A stretch of 64,000 bases of DNA from the NCBI GenBank assembly GCA_017480225.1, contig JAFVBB010000015.1, positions 38,853-102,852 on the forward strand, given 5' to 3'. The position numbers and the translations under genes are program-made. Origin of the DNA: Bacteroidales bacterium (GTDB taxonomy: Bacteria; Bacteroidota; Bacteroidia; Bacteroidales; P3). This document shows positions 1-9,964 of this stretch, piece after piece; the stretch's first letter is position 1, and each line of letters begins with the position of its first letter. Below the pieces are notes generated by a model. The model was given only the letters and a program-made list of their open reading frames with translations, did not search any database and was not told where the DNA came from.

Positions 1-217
1 TGTTGTCCACGCCGTTGCGGTAGTCGCCAAGCTCATTGCTCAGGTTGCTCAATATCTGAAGCGAGCAGGCTGTCAGAGCGATCTCGACCAAAAGCAACGT
101 GCTGGCCGGGCTCGCCGACCCCTGAAACCATAGCCCCGTCAGCCCGCCACACAGCACCCCTCCGAGCGAGAGGAGATTGGCGCGGAAGCGCATCGATTTT
201 ATGAGGCTACTTAACAT
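1..217 (-). CDS. menA: MenA-like 1,4-dihydroxy-2-naphthoate prenyltransferase, N-terminal part
   Basis: This is the first 72 codons of a minus-strand gene that leaves the window at base 1. The start is ATG at 215-217, inside the last codons of aspS (11-bp overlap), giving [20 protein letters not shown]. It continues through a hydrophobic segment to [20 protein letters not shown]. That stretch corresponds to the first aspartate-containing substrate/Mg-binding motif of UbiA-family prenyltransferases (N-x-x-x-D type), and its form is typical of MenA. Known role of the family: attachment of a polyprenyl tail to DHNA in menaquinone synthesis at the inner membrane. A second ATG (MRFRANLL) lies 8 codons in. 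The overlap with aspS suggests translational coupling. The family call rests on a short N-terminus only. Confidence 0.72.
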   Translation of the reverse strand, partial: MLSSLIKSMRFRANLLSLGGVLCGGLTGLWFQGSASPASTLLLVEIALTACSLQILSNLSNELGDYRNGVDN

Positions 218-1961
218 CGACCTTTATTTGCAGTTCGTCGAGCTGCTCCTGGCTTATCGGCGAGGGGCTGCCGCTCATCACGTCGCGGCCAGCATTGTTC
301 TTCGGGAAAGCGATGAAGTCGCGAATGCTGTCGGCACCGGCGAAGATGCTGCACAGGCGGTCGAAGCCGAAGGCCAGGCCGGCGTGGGGCGGCGCGCCGT
401 AGGTGAAGGCGTCCATCAGGAAGCCGAACTGCGCGGCAGCCTGCTCGTCGGTGAAGCCCAGCGTGTGGAACATCTTGTTCTGCAGCGTGCGGTCGTGTAT
501 GCGGATGCTGCCTCCGCCCACCTCGCAGCCATTGATCACAATGTCGTAGGCATTGGCGCGGATGTCGCCCCAGCGGGCGGGGTCGTCGAGCAGAGCCTCG
601 TCCTCGGGCTTGGGGGCGGTGAAGGGGTGGTGCATGGCGTAGAAGCGCTGCGTCTCGTCGTCCCACTCAAGCAGGGGGAAGTCCACCACCCACAGCGGCG
701 CGAACTGCTGCGGGTCGCGCAGACCAAGACGGCTGCCCATCTCAAGGCGCAGGGCGCAGAGCTGCACGCGCGTCTTCATGGCGGGGCCGCAGAGGATGAG
801 CATAAGGTCGCCCGGCTTGGCTCCCATGGCGTCAGCCACAGCCTTCAGCGCGTCGGCGTCGAAGAACTTGTCGACCGAGCTCTTGAACGTGCCGTCGGCG
901 TTGTATTTGACGTAGACCAGGCCACCGGCACCCACCTGCGGGCGCTTCACAAAGTCGGTCAGCGCATCGAGCTGCTTGCGCGTGTAGTCGGCACAGCCCT
1001 CGGCCACGATGCCGACGACCAGCTCGCTGCTGTCGAACAGGCCAAAGCCACGGCCCTTAGCCACGTCGGTGATTTCCTTGAACTCCATGCCGAAGCGCAT
1101 GTCGGGCTTGTCGCTGCCGAAGCGGCGCATGGCGTCGTGCCAGGTGATGCGCTGGAACTGGCCGAAGTCTATGCCCTTCATCTCCTTGAACAGATGGCGC
1201 GCCAGCCCCTCGAACATGCAGAGCACGTCCTCCTGCTCCACGAAGCTCATCTCGCAGTCAATCTGCGTGAACTCCGGCTGGCGGTCGGCGCGAAGGTCCT
1301 CGTCGCGGAAGCAGCGCACTATCTGGAAGTAGCGGTCCATACCGGCCACCATCAGCAGCTGCTTGTACTGCTGCGGCGACTGCGGCAGGGCGTAGAACTC
1401 GCCGGGGTTCATGCGGCTGGGCACCACAAAGTCGCGAGCGCCCTCGGGCGTGCTCTTGATGAGCATCGGGGTCTCAATCTCCAGGAAGTCGCGGTCGGAG
1501 AGGTAGTTGCGCACCAGCATGGCCATGCGGTGGCGCATCTCAAGGTTGCGGCGCACCGGCGAGCGGCGTATGTCGAGGTAGCGGTAGCGCATACGCAGGT
1601 CGTCGCCGCCGTCGCTCTGCTCCTCGATGGTGAAAGGAGGAGTCTTGGCCTCGTTGAGCACACGCAGCTCCGCGACCTCAATCTCGATTTCGCCGGTGGG
1701 GATCTTGCTGTTCTTCGACGAGCGCTCTATCACCACACCGGTGGCCTGCACCACAAACTCCCTGCCCAGGCGGCGAGCCTGCTCGCATAGCGGGGCGTTG
1801 GTCTCCATGTTGAAAGCCAGCTGCGTGATGCCGTAGCGGTCACGCAGATCCACAAACGTCATTCCGCCCAGGTCGCGCGAGCGCTGCACCCAGCCGGCAA
1901 GGGTCACTGTTTGACCCGCGTTGGCGAGCCTCAACTCGCCGCAAGTATTAGTGCGATACAT
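207..1961 (-). CDS. aspS: aspartate--tRNA ligase
   Basis: 584 aa, the full length of bacterial-type AspRS. It starts [20 protein letters not shown] with the OB-fold anticodon-binding domain ([20 protein letters not shown], about residues 23-42). The class II catalytic core follows: motif 2 region [18 protein letters not shown], a GAD insertion domain in the middle, and motif 3 near the end (GLAFGFDRL). It charges tRNA-Asp, or tRNA-Asp/Asn if the enzyme is non-discriminating. The start codon sits 35 bases downstream of a TATATTTG -7 box. The 3' end overlaps the menA start by 11 bp. Confidence 0.97.
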   Translation of the reverse strand: MYRTNTCGELRLANAGQTVTLAGWVQRSRDLGGMTFVDLRDRYGITQLAFNMETNAPLCEQARRLGREFVVQATGVVIERSSKNSKIPTGEIEIEVAELRVLNEAKTPPFTIEEQSDGGDDLRMRYRYLDIRRSPVRRNLEMRHRMAMLVRNYLSDRDFLEIETPMLIKSTPEGARDFVVPSRMNPGEFYALPQSPQQYKQLLMVAGMDRYFQIVRCFRDEDLRADRQPEFTQIDCEMSFVEQEDVLCMFEGLARHLFKEMKGIDFGQFQRITWHDAMRRFGSDKPDMRFGMEFKEITDVAKGRGFGLFDSSELVVGIVAEGCADYTRKQLDALTDFVKRPQVGAGGLVYVKYNADGTFKSSVDKFFDADALKAVADAMGAKPGDLMLILCGPAMKTRVQLCALRLEMGSRLGLRDPQQFAPLWVVDFPLLEWDDETQRFYAMHHPFTAPKPEDEALLDDPARWGDIRANAYDIVINGCEVGGGSIRIHDRTLQNKMFHTLGFTDEQAAAQFGFLMDAFTYGAPPHAGLAFGFDRLCSIFAGADSIRDFIAFPKNNAGRDVMSGSPSPISQEQLDELQIKVDVK

Positions 1962-1995
1962 ATTTATAATGTTTTATATTCACTCTTTTGCTATG

Positions 1996-2003
1996 CAAAT
2001 ATA
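1996..2003 (-). promoter_or_regulatory. aspS promoter (-7 box)
   Basis: On the minus strand this reads TATATTTG, an exact match to the Bacteroidota -7 consensus TAnnTTTG, 35 bases before the aspS ATG. No good TTTG -33 box is present; the nearest is TTCG at about 2027-2030. Confidence 0.55.
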
Positions 2004-2078
2004 CAAAAAAAGCACCACAGACAGAACGAAAAAGTCGCACTTCGCGCAAAAAAACGCCAGCCCCGCAACGCCACAAAA

Positions 2079-2181
2079 CCGCCTGTTCTCCGATTGATGT
2101 CCGATTGTTCTTCGATTGTTCTTCGATTTATAATCGGAGAACAATCGAAGAACAATCGGAGAACAATCGAAGAACAGACGG
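2079..2181 (+). repeat. family A 11-bp-unit inverted-repeat element, copy 1 (103 bp)
   Basis: Ends are CCGCCT and AGACGG. The left arm has four 11-bp units: GTTCTCCGATT, the variant GATGTCCGATT, GTTCTTCGATT and GTTCTTCGAT. The centre is TTATA. The right arm has four inverted units (ATCGGAGAAC, then AATCGAAGAAC, AATCGGAGAAC, AATCGAAGAAC). It lies between aspS and the tRNA-Cys terminator. The right flank GTGTTGACA is shared with copies 2 and 4 and, inverted, with copy 5. In RNA or single-stranded DNA it would form a stem of about 49 bp with scattered mismatches. Confidence 0.9.
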
Positions 2182-2331
2182 TGTTGACATTGCCTTTACA
2201 CCCCGACAGACTGGCTTACAGTACGTTACGCAATAAATTATTCATAACTACCTGTTATACAGGGAATATAGAGCAACCATTGATGCTCCCTCCGCATCAG
2301 CTGGCGGGCACTGCCCCCTGCCCTGCCGGGC

Positions 2332-2367
2332 AAAAGAAAAGAGCCTCCAACCACCGGTTGAAGGCTC
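2332..2367 (-). terminator. Rho-independent terminator of tRNA-Cys
   Basis: Read on the minus strand, the stem GAGCCTTCAACC pairs with GGTTGGAGGCTC around a short loop and is followed by TTTTCTTTTG. It begins 10 nt after the tRNA 3' end. Confidence 0.85.
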
Positions 2368-2377
2368 CTGCTCATCG

Positions 2378-2448
2378 AGGTCGCTTCCGGATTTGAACCG
2401 GAGTAGCAGGTTTTGCAGACCTGTGCCTAGCCCCTCGGCCAAACGACC
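2378..2448 (-). tRNA. tRNA-Cys (GCA)
   Basis: 71 nt on the minus strand. The acceptor stem GGTCGTT pairs with AGCGACC; discriminator U; the anticodon arm CAGGT-CTGCAAA-ACCTG gives anticodon GCA; the T-arm is TCCGG-TTCAAAT-CCGGA. No CCA is encoded. It has its own promoter and terminator, so it is a single-gene transcript between ettA and aspS. Confidence 0.93.
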
Positions 2449-2474
2449 CTCTTTCGCTTTCACAAAAGCGAGTG

Positions 2475-2506
2475 CAAAATTACACCTTTTTACAGTTCTG
2501 ACCAAA
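2475..2506 (-). promoter_or_regulatory. tRNA-Cys promoter
   Basis: On the minus strand, TTTG (complement of 2503-2506) and TAATTTTG (complement of 2475-2482) are 20 nt apart, matching the Bacteroidota TTTG / TAnnTTTG promoter. The tRNA 5' end is 26 nt downstream of the -7 box. Confidence 0.75.
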
Positions 2507-2627
2507 TTTTTTTGGTCACTTTTTCGCAAAGGCCTGATTTTGCACTCGTTTAATTTGCCATTGGCAGTGCGCCACCTGCGCCACAACGCGCCACGGCGCC
2601 CGCAGCGGGGCTTGTTTCGGCGCAGGG

Positions 2628-4298
<1,671 letters not shown>

Positions 4299-4310
4299 AG
4301 TGTTGTGAAT

Positions 4311-4362
4311 AAAAAAAGACCCGCGCCATCCTCCGTCGTGAAGGCGGTGATGGGGGCGGGTC
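4311..4362 (-). terminator. terminator after the flavin-reductase-like lipoprotein gene
   Basis: On the minus strand GACCCGC...GCGGGTC forms a G+C-rich stem followed by TTTTTTTATTC. It lies 32 nt after the stop codon at 4394 and just before the ettA ATG, so it could also attenuate read-through into ettA. Confidence 0.75.
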
Positions 4363-4393
4363 GATGAGTGGTGCTAATGAATGCTGCCCAAGG

Positions 4394-5083
4394 TCAGTTC
4401 TTGAGGGCGTTGCCGCTGTTCCAGGCCTTGCCCACGCTGTCGCCCAGGGTGAAGTAGTTGAAGCTGGAGGCGTCCCAAGCCACGGGGTTGAGTTTGCGGA
4501 TGTCGATCTTGCCGTCGGTCATCACGCTCTCGTCGGCCGTGGCGTTGACAACTTCGCCAATGACGAAGGCGCCACCGCCCTCGACGTCGTCCATGCTCAC
4601 AACACGGCACTCCATGGTGACCGGGTACTCGTTGATAATCGGGGCCTTGACGTTGGGGCTGGGCGTCACGGTGAAGCCTGCGCGACCCACCTTGTCGGGC
4701 ACGTCGTTGCCGCTGACCATGCCGAAGTAGTCGCTCTGCACGATGGTGCGCGCGTCGGCATAGCTCAAAGTGAACGCCTTGTCGCGGCGCAGGTTGTCGG
4801 TGGTGCGATGCTTCGACAGTTTGAAGCACACCTGGTTGCTTTCGCACTGGCCGCCCCAGGCTGCCATCATCACGTCGGGGGTGCCTTCCTCGTTGTAGGT
4901 GGCAATCATCAAGGCGGGCTGCGGGGTCACATAAAGGCGTGCGCCCATGTTGACACGGCCTTGAACTTCTTTGGTCTCCATATTGTTGTTGCTGTTGGTT
5001 TGCTGTTGCTGGCTCACATCCTTGCCTCCGCAGGCGGACATGAGCATGGCGGCGGTGGCGAGCGTAAGAACGGTGCGTTTCAT
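4394..5083 (-). CDS. lipoprotein with a flavin-reductase-like domain
   Basis: 229 aa from ATG at 5081-5083. An upstream in-frame extension to 5191 is rejected because a promoter lies inside it. The N-terminus MKRTVLTLATAAMLMSACGG is a lipoprotein signal with lipobox cysteine at residue 18, followed by a Q/N-rich linker. From about residue 45 the sequence resembles the flavin reductase-like FMN-binding fold (NMGARLYVTPQPALMIATYN; MMAAWGGQCESNQVCFKLS; the stretch AFTLSYADA...YFGMVSG). Cytoplasmic family members reduce or bind flavins. The lipidated form here is unusual; an internal ATG (METKEVQGRVNMGARLY) could make a cytoplasmic form. It is followed by a strong terminator. Confidence 0.75.
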   Translation of the reverse strand: MKRTVLTLATAAMLMSACGGKDVSQQQQTNSNNNMETKEVQGRVNMGARLYVTPQPALMIATYNEEGTPDVMMAAWGGQCESNQVCFKLSKHRTTDNLRRDKAFTLSYADARTIVQSDYFGMVSGNDVPDKVGRAGFTVTPSPNVKAPIINEYPVTMECRVVSMDDVEGGGAFVIGEVVNATADESVMTDGKIDIRKLNPVAWDASSFNYFTLGDSVGKAWNSGNALKN

Positions 5084-5121
5084 ACTGGTACTTTGTTGTT
5101 TGTTGTGTTGACTAATGGAGT

Positions 5122-5154
5122 GCAAAGTTACAAACACTTTTGCGACTGTGCAAA
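5122..5154 (-). promoter_or_regulatory. promoter of the flavin-reductase-like lipoprotein gene
   Basis: Minus-strand TAACTTTG (complement of 5122-5129) with TTTG at 5151-5154, spacing 21 nt. The -7 box is 38 nt upstream of the chosen ATG. Confidence 0.7.
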
Positions 5155-5203
5155 TTATTTCCGCAAACCACAGGCAGACAGTGCAGTTCACAGTGCAAGG
5201 TAC

Positions 5204-5234
5204 AAAAAAAGCGCGAAGGTTATCCTTCGCGCTT
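5204..5234 (-). terminator. terminator of the rpsF-rpsR-rplI operon
   Basis: On the minus strand GCGCGAAGG-ATAA-CCTTCGCGC is a perfect 9-bp stem followed by seven Ts, 41 nt after the rplI stop. Confidence 0.9.
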
Positions 5235-5275
5235 CTTGGTTGTCGCCGCGCTGAAATGCGACGCAGGCAGGACTT

Positions 5276-5719
5276 TTACTCGGCCACGACCTCGATACCG
5301 AGCTCAGCCTTGATGTCCCTGTAGATGTTGACCTTGGCGGTGTAGGTGCCGATGGTCTTGATGGTCTCGACAACAATGTCCTTGCGGTCCACGTCGTAGT
5401 TGTGCTGCTCCTTGAGGGCCTCGGAGACCATGATGTTGTTGATGCCACCGAAGAGCTGGCCGTTCTCGCCGACCTTGACGATGAGCTTCACCACCTTGCC
5501 GTTGAGGGCAGCCTGGCGGGTCTCGGCATTCTTGCGGAGGGCTTCCTCCTTGTGGGCGCGCTGGCGCATGTTCTCGGCGTGGATTTTCTTGTTCACCGGA
5601 GTGGCCATGATAGCGTAGCCCCTGGGCAGGAGGTAGTTGTTGGCATAACCGTCCTTAACCTTGACGATGTCGTCCTTGTAGCCGAGGTTGGCCACGTCTT
5701 GCTTGAGTATGATTTCCAT
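5276..5719 (-). CDS. rplI: 50S ribosomal protein L9
   Basis: 147 aa. The N-terminal domain starts MEIILKQDVANLGYKDDIVKVKDGYANNYLLPRG, the L9 signature; then come the long connecting helix (MRQRAHKEEALRKNAE) and the C-terminal rRNA-binding domain. It is the last gene of the rpsF-rpsR-rplI operon, 21 bp after rpsR, and is followed by a terminator. Confidence 0.97.
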   Translation of the reverse strand: MEIILKQDVANLGYKDDIVKVKDGYANNYLLPRGYAIMATPVNKKIHAENMRQRAHKEEALRKNAETRQAALNGKVVKLIVKVGENGQLFGGINNIMVSEALKEQHNYDVDRKDIVVETIKTIGTYTAKVNIYRDIKAELGIEVVAE

Positions 5720-5740
5720 CTGTCTTTCCTCCTTAATGCT

Positions 5741-6007
5741 TTATTTGAGACAATCGGCCACGTAGGGCATGAGGGCGATGTGGCGGGCGCGCTTGATGGC
5801 CTGCGCCACCTTCTTCTGGTACTTGTTCGAGGTGCCCGTGATGCGGCGGGGCAGGATTTTGCCCTGCTCGTTGACGAACTTCAGCAGGAAGTCGGCATCC
5901 TTATAGTCGATATACTTGATACCGAGCTTTTTGAAACGGCAGTATTTCTTGCGCTGGGTCTCCACTGCGATGGGAGTCAGATATTTGATTTCGCTTTCGT
6001 TAGCCAT
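5741..6007 (-). CDS. rpsR: 30S ribosomal protein S18
   Basis: 88 aa, with the S18 core [20 protein letters not shown] and [20 protein letters not shown]; the C-terminus is [16 protein letters not shown]. It sits between rpsF and rplI in the conserved order; S18 pairs with S6 on the 30S platform. Confidence 0.97.
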   Translation of the reverse strand: MANESEIKYLTPIAVETQRKKYCRFKKLGIKYIDYKDADFLLKFVNEQGKILPRRITGTSNKYQKKVAQAIKRARHIALMPYVADCLK

Positions 6008-6044
6008 TGTTTGCAGTCTTTTTTTTATTACTGTTTAACGACAT

Positions 6045-6419
6045 TTACGCCTCGGCGGGGGCTTCGGCTGCTTCGGCCTTGGCGGCCTCGGCCTTCTTGG
6101 CACGCTTCTTCTCGTTGTAGGCCACGGCGTGCTTGTCGAGGCTCACAGTAAGGAAGCGGAGCAGGCGCTCGTCGCGCTTATAGGCGATTTCCAGGTCGTT
6201 GATGACGCTGCCTTCGGCGCGGAACTCAATGAGATAGTAGAACCCCGTGGTCTTCTTGCGGATGGGGTAGGCCAGCTTGCGCATACCCCAGTTGTTCTCG
6301 TACACGATTTCCGCACCCTTCGAGGTGAGGAGGTCGACGTACTTCTTGACCGTTTCCTTCATCTGTTCTTCAGACAAAACGGGAGTTGCAATGAAAACGG
6401 TTTCGTACTGTTTTACCAT
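6045..6419 (-). CDS. rpsF: 30S ribosomal protein S6
   Basis: 124 aa from ATG at 6417-6419 (MVKQYETVFIATPVL). The open frame continues upstream through the tRNA genes, which cannot be coding, so this start is chosen. The S6 signature LAYPIRKKTTGFYYLIEF is present, and the C-terminal tail is rich in A, E and K (KKAEAAKAEAAEAPAEA), as in many S6 proteins. First gene of the rpsF-rpsR-rplI operon. No clear promoter box is seen in the 31 nt between the tRNA terminator and the ATG. Confidence 0.95.
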   Translation of the reverse strand: MVKQYETVFIATPVLSEEQMKETVKKYVDLLTSKGAEIVYENNWGMRKLAYPIRKKTTGFYYLIEFRAEGSVINDLEIAYKRDERLLRFLTVSLDKHAVAYNEKKRAKKAEAAKAEAAEAPAEA

Positions 6420-6450
6420 TACTTTGTGTTTTGTTGTTGGGTTAGTAAAC

Positions 6451-6482
6451 AAAAAAAGGCAGAACACCATGTTCTGCCTTGA
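6451..6482 (-). terminator. terminator of the tRNA cluster
   Basis: On the minus strand AAGGCAGAACATGGTGTTCTGCCTT forms a stem with an ATGGT-type loop, followed by TTTTTGTTTAC, right after tRNA-Thr. Confidence 0.9.
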
Positions 6483-6490
6483 AAGTTTTG

Positions 6491-6563
<73 letters not shown>

Positions 6564-6579
6564 GATTGCGGTTCTCTTG

Positions 6580-6653
6580 TCGGGGTGAGAAGACTCGAAC
6601 TTCCGGCCTCCACGTCCCGAACGTGGCGCGCTAGCCAACTGCGCTACACCCCG
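6580..6653 (-). tRNA. tRNA-Pro (CGG)
   Basis: 74 nt; acceptor CGGGGTG/CACCCCG, anticodon arm CCACG-TTCGGGA-CGTGG (anticodon CGG), discriminator A. Confidence 0.95.
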
Positions 6654-6661
6654 CGGTTTGG

Positions 6662-6734
6662 TGTCCTGGCAGGGATTCGAACCCTGGACCCATTGATTAA
6701 GAGTCAATTGCTCTACCAGCTGAGCTACCAAGAC
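6662..6734 (-). tRNA. tRNA-Lys (CTT)
   Basis: 73 nt; acceptor GTCTTGG/CCAGGAC, anticodon arm ATTGA-CTCTTAA-TCAAT (anticodon CTT), discriminator A. Confidence 0.95.
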
Positions 6735-6851
6735 ATTTCTCTCATTTCGCTTGTGTCTTTTGGACAATCTCATCGGCCTTCCTGATGAAGGCGTTTGAAC
6801 ATGGACTTTGAGTTTGTCGCAACAACATGTCAAACTACTCTCTTATTCTTG

Positions 6852-6924
<73 letters not shown>

Positions 6925-6936
6925 GCTTGCCTTTAG

Positions 6937-7019
6937 TACTCCGGGTGGGACTTGAACCCACACGCCCTTGCGGGCAAGGGATTTTAAGTCCCTCGTGTCT
7001 ACCATTCCACCACCAGAGC
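6937..7019 (-). tRNA. tRNA-Leu (TAA)
   Basis: 83 nt with a long class II variable arm (TTGCCCGCAAGGGC). Acceptor GCTCTGG/CCGGAGT, anticodon arm AGGGA-CTTAAAA-TCCCT (anticodon TAA), discriminator A. It lies between the two identical tRNA-Gly genes. Confidence 0.94.
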
Positions 7020-7046
7020 TCTTCACTCCGATTTTGGAGCCTTTTG

Positions 7047-7119
<73 letters not shown>

Positions 7120-7156
7120 ATTCCGTTTGGCACTCTTTCTCTCTCGAAAGCGGGTG

Positions 7157-7188
7157 CAAAAGTACAAACATTTTGGATACTGGCCAAA
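7157..7188 (-). promoter_or_regulatory. promoter of the six-tRNA cluster
   Basis: Minus-strand TTTG (7185-7188) and TACTTTTG (complement of 7157-7164) with 20-nt spacing. The arrangement closely resembles the tRNA-Cys promoter, including GGCCA/GGTCA next to the -33 region and GCACCCGC/GCACTCGC after the -7 box. Confidence 0.78.
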
Positions 7189-7195
7189 TTTTTTT

Positions 7196-9823
7196 TCACT
7201 TTTCCCCGATTATTTTCTTTATCTCATTAAGTTTAAGCAATGCCTCAATCGGCGTAAGTGTATCAATATCAATATCCATAAGTCTGTTACGAATATCCAG
7301 CAGTGTCGGGTCGTCAAGTTGGATAAAACTCATTTGTATACCGTCCGCAACCTCTGTTTTTTTGCCTGACAAGACATCCTTTTTTTTCTTTTTTCCGCTT
7401 TCCCGTCCTTTGGACTCGAGCACTTGCAGCATCGCGTCGGCACGGTTCACCACCTGCGGGGGCATACCCGCCAGTCTGGCCACATGTATGCCGAAGCTGT
7501 GTTCACTGCCGCCAGGCACCAGTTTGCGCAGGAAGATCACCCTGCCATCCACCTCCTTCACGCTCACATGGTAGTTCTTGATGCGCTGGTAGCGCTCCTC
7601 CATTTCGATCAACTCGTGGTAGTGCGTGGCGAACATCACTTTCGGCCTGGACTTCTTGTTGTCGTGCAGATACTCGGTTATTGCCCAGGCTATGGAAATG
7701 CCATCGTAGGTCGATGTGCCGCGGCCTATCTCATCAAGCAGTACCAGTGAACGGTCGCTTACATTGTTCAGGATGGAAGCCGTTTCGTTCATCTCGACCA
7801 TGAAAGTGCTCTCGCCACTACTGATGTTGTCGCTCGCCCCCACACGCGTAAACACCTTGTCAACCAAGCCTATGGACGCCTGCTTTGCCGGACAGTAGCA
7901 ACCCATCTGCGCCATAAGCACAATCAGCGCAGTCTGACGCAGCAGTGCCGACTTGCCGCTCATGTTTGGACCCGTGATTATCATTATTTGCTGTCGCTCA
8001 CGATCCAAATCGACGTCGTTGCTCACATACTGCTCGCCAGGTGCCATCTGTGTTTCTATTACGGGATGACGTCCCTCCAGTATGCGTATCTCGTCGCCCT
8101 CGGTGAGCTCCGGCTTGCAGTAGTTGCCAGCCAAAGCCACCTCGGCGAAGCTCTGCAGGCAGTCAAGATTGGCCAGCATACGTGCGTCGTGTTGCAGCGG
8201 CTGGACATATTCAGCAACAGCCGCCACCAGCTCGGCATAGAGTTGCACCTCAAGCTCTATCATTCGCTCCTCGGCACCAAGTATTTTGTCCTCGTACTCC
8301 TTCAATTCGGCGGTGATATATCGCTCGGCATTGGTCAGCGTCTGCTTGCGCACCCATTCCTGCGGCACTTTGTCGCGATGGGTGTTGTACACCTCGAAAT
8401 AGTAGCCGTAGACATTGTTGAAGCCAACCTTGAGTGAGGTGATGCCCGTTGCCTCAATCTCGCGCCGTTGCAACTGCATCAAATATTCCTTGCCACTGCC
8501 AGCCATGCCTCGCAGCTCGTCGAGCTCCGGGCTCACACCGGCTGCCACCACACCGCCCTTCTCCACCCTCGCGGGCGGCTCGTCGAGCAGCGTGCGGCCT
8601 ATGCGCTCTGCAAGCGACGGGCAGGGGTTGATTTGCTCCGCCACATGGCACAACGCCTCGCTGCCGCTCCCTTCGCACACCTTCTTCACCTCGGCCACAG
8701 CCACCAGTGCACGCCTCAACTGAAGCATCTCGCGGGGATTGATGCGACCCACCGCAGCCTTCGTGACCAGTCGTTCAAGGTCGCCCACCTCCTTGATGTG
8801 GCGGGCCAGCGCCTCGCGGCGATCGCCCTCGCGCAGCAGCCATTCCACTACCGCCAGCCGCTCCTCTATCGGCGCACGTTCCTTCAGCGGCATCAGCACC
8901 CACCGCCTCATCTGCCTGCTGCCCATTGGAGTGAGGGTGCGGTCCACCACGTCGAGCAGCGTGCGGGCATTCTCGTTTGGCGAGGCCACCAGCTCCAGAT
9001 TGCGCACCGTGAAGCGGTCGAGCCACACATAGCGGTCGCGCTCCACACGGGCAATGTTGCAGATGTTTGCCGTGCGGTCGTGCTGCGTGTCTTGCAGGTA
9101 GTAGAGCACTGCCCCTGCGGCAATCACACCCATCTCCATGTCGTCAACCCCGAAGCCCTTCAGCGACGCCGTGCCGAACTGCTTTAGCAGCAGCTCGTGT
9201 GCAAAATCGGGCTTGAACACCCAGTCGTCGAATGTGTTGCAGTAGTACCGCTCGGCCTCGTGCTCCTGGAACCAGCGCAACTTCTTGCGCTGCAGCACCA
9301 CCTCGGAAGGATGGAAACTGGCCAACAGCTTGTCTATGTATGCCATGTCGCCCTCAGCCACGAAGAACTCACCGGTCGACACATCGAGAAAACTCACTCC
9401 GTGCACATTCTCACCGAGGTGCAGTCCGCAGAGGAAGTTGTTCTCCCTCACCTCGAGCACCATGTCGTTATAGGCCACCCCAGGGGTCACCAGCTCGGTG
9501 ATGCCGCGCTTCACCAGCCCCTTGGCCGTGCGCGGGTCTTCCAGCTGCTCGCAGATGGCCACGCGCAGCCCTGCCCTCACCAGGCGTGGCAGGTATTGCT
9601 CCACGGCGTGGTAGGGTATGCCAGCCAGGTCGCAATAGGTGCCGTGGCCGGCGGCCTTGCGAGTCAACGTAAGTCCCAGCAGGCGCGAGGTGGTGCGGGC
9701 ATCCTCGCCGAAGGTCTCGTAGAAATCGCCCACGCGGAACAGCAGCACAGCGTCGGGGAATTTCTTCTTCATCTCCGCGTGCTGCCTCATCAGGGGCGAG
9801 GTGTCGTCGTTGCGCTTTGCCAT
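7196..9823 (-). CDS. mutS: DNA mismatch repair protein MutS
   Basis: 875 aa from ATG at 9821-9823 (MAKRNDDTSPLMRQHAEMKK). The mismatch-binding domain contains FRVGDFYETFGEDA, with the Phe-x-Glu wedge. The ATPase domain has Walker A GPNMSGKSALLRQ, the FTRVGASDNISSGESTFMVE segment, Walker B SLVLLDEIGRGTST and ATHYHEL. The C-terminus is LTPIEALLKLNEIKKIIGEK. Full-length MutS1 that recognises mispaired bases. The open frame extends 22 codons upstream but the later Met matches the family start. Confidence 0.97.
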   Translation of the reverse strand: MAKRNDDTSPLMRQHAEMKKKFPDAVLLFRVGDFYETFGEDARTTSRLLGLTLTRKAAGHGTYCDLAGIPYHAVEQYLPRLVRAGLRVAICEQLEDPRTAKGLVKRGITELVTPGVAYNDMVLEVRENNFLCGLHLGENVHGVSFLDVSTGEFFVAEGDMAYIDKLLASFHPSEVVLQRKKLRWFQEHEAERYYCNTFDDWVFKPDFAHELLLKQFGTASLKGFGVDDMEMGVIAAGAVLYYLQDTQHDRTANICNIARVERDRYVWLDRFTVRNLELVASPNENARTLLDVVDRTLTPMGSRQMRRWVLMPLKERAPIEERLAVVEWLLREGDRREALARHIKEVGDLERLVTKAAVGRINPREMLQLRRALVAVAEVKKVCEGSGSEALCHVAEQINPCPSLAERIGRTLLDEPPARVEKGGVVAAGVSPELDELRGMAGSGKEYLMQLQRREIEATGITSLKVGFNNVYGYYFEVYNTHRDKVPQEWVRKQTLTNAERYITAELKEYEDKILGAEERMIELEVQLYAELVAAVAEYVQPLQHDARMLANLDCLQSFAEVALAGNYCKPELTEGDEIRILEGRHPVIETQMAPGEQYVSNDVDLDRERQQIMIITGPNMSGKSALLRQTALIVLMAQMGCYCPAKQASIGLVDKVFTRVGASDNISSGESTFMVEMNETASILNNVSDRSLVLLDEIGRGTSTYDGISIAWAITEYLHDNKKSRPKVMFATHYHELIEMEERYQRIKNYHVSVKEVDGRVIFLRKLVPGGSEHSFGIHVARLAGMPPQVVNRADAMLQVLESKGRESGKKKKKDVLSGKKTEVADGIQMSFIQLDDPTLLDIRNRLMDIDIDTLTPIEALLKLNEIKKIIGEK

Positions 9824-9886
9824 CGGGGTGTGTACTTTCTGATAAACAACATGATGCCGCCGGGCTGTGCAGCCCGCTCGGCAATG

Positions 9887-9894
9887 CAAAATTA
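9887..9894 (-). promoter_or_regulatory. mutS promoter (-7 box)
   Basis: Minus-strand TAATTTTG, matching TAnnTTTG, 63 nt upstream of the mutS ATG. It is divergent from the plus-strand -7 box at 9927-9934. Confidence 0.55.
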
Positions 9895-9926
9895 CTCATT
9901 TTTTCCGTACATCTGAAAAATATATG

Positions 9927-9934
9927 TACCTTTG
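9927..9934 (+). promoter_or_regulatory. promoter of the secreted-protein / panB unit (-7 box)
   Basis: TACCTTTG on the plus strand, 30 nt before the ATG at 9965. It places the earlier in-frame ATG (9932) inside the promoter, which is why that start is rejected. Confidence 0.6.
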
Positions 9935-9964
9935 CACCGTAAAAACAGCAACAAGACGTCAACG

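Noticed and set aside
177-1790. Long plus-strand open frame antisense to aspS
   Set aside because: It mirrors the G+C-rich third-position bias of aspS on the other strand; its translation is rich in A, V, H and L with no domain, while aspS is complete and unambiguous.
2248-2586. 112-codon minus-strand frame across the tRNA-Cys gene
   Set aside because: It contains the whole tRNA gene, promoter and terminator.
4394-5191. Longer start for the flavin-reductase-like lipoprotein
   Set aside because: The 36 extra codons include the TAACTTTG promoter and would bury the signal peptide.
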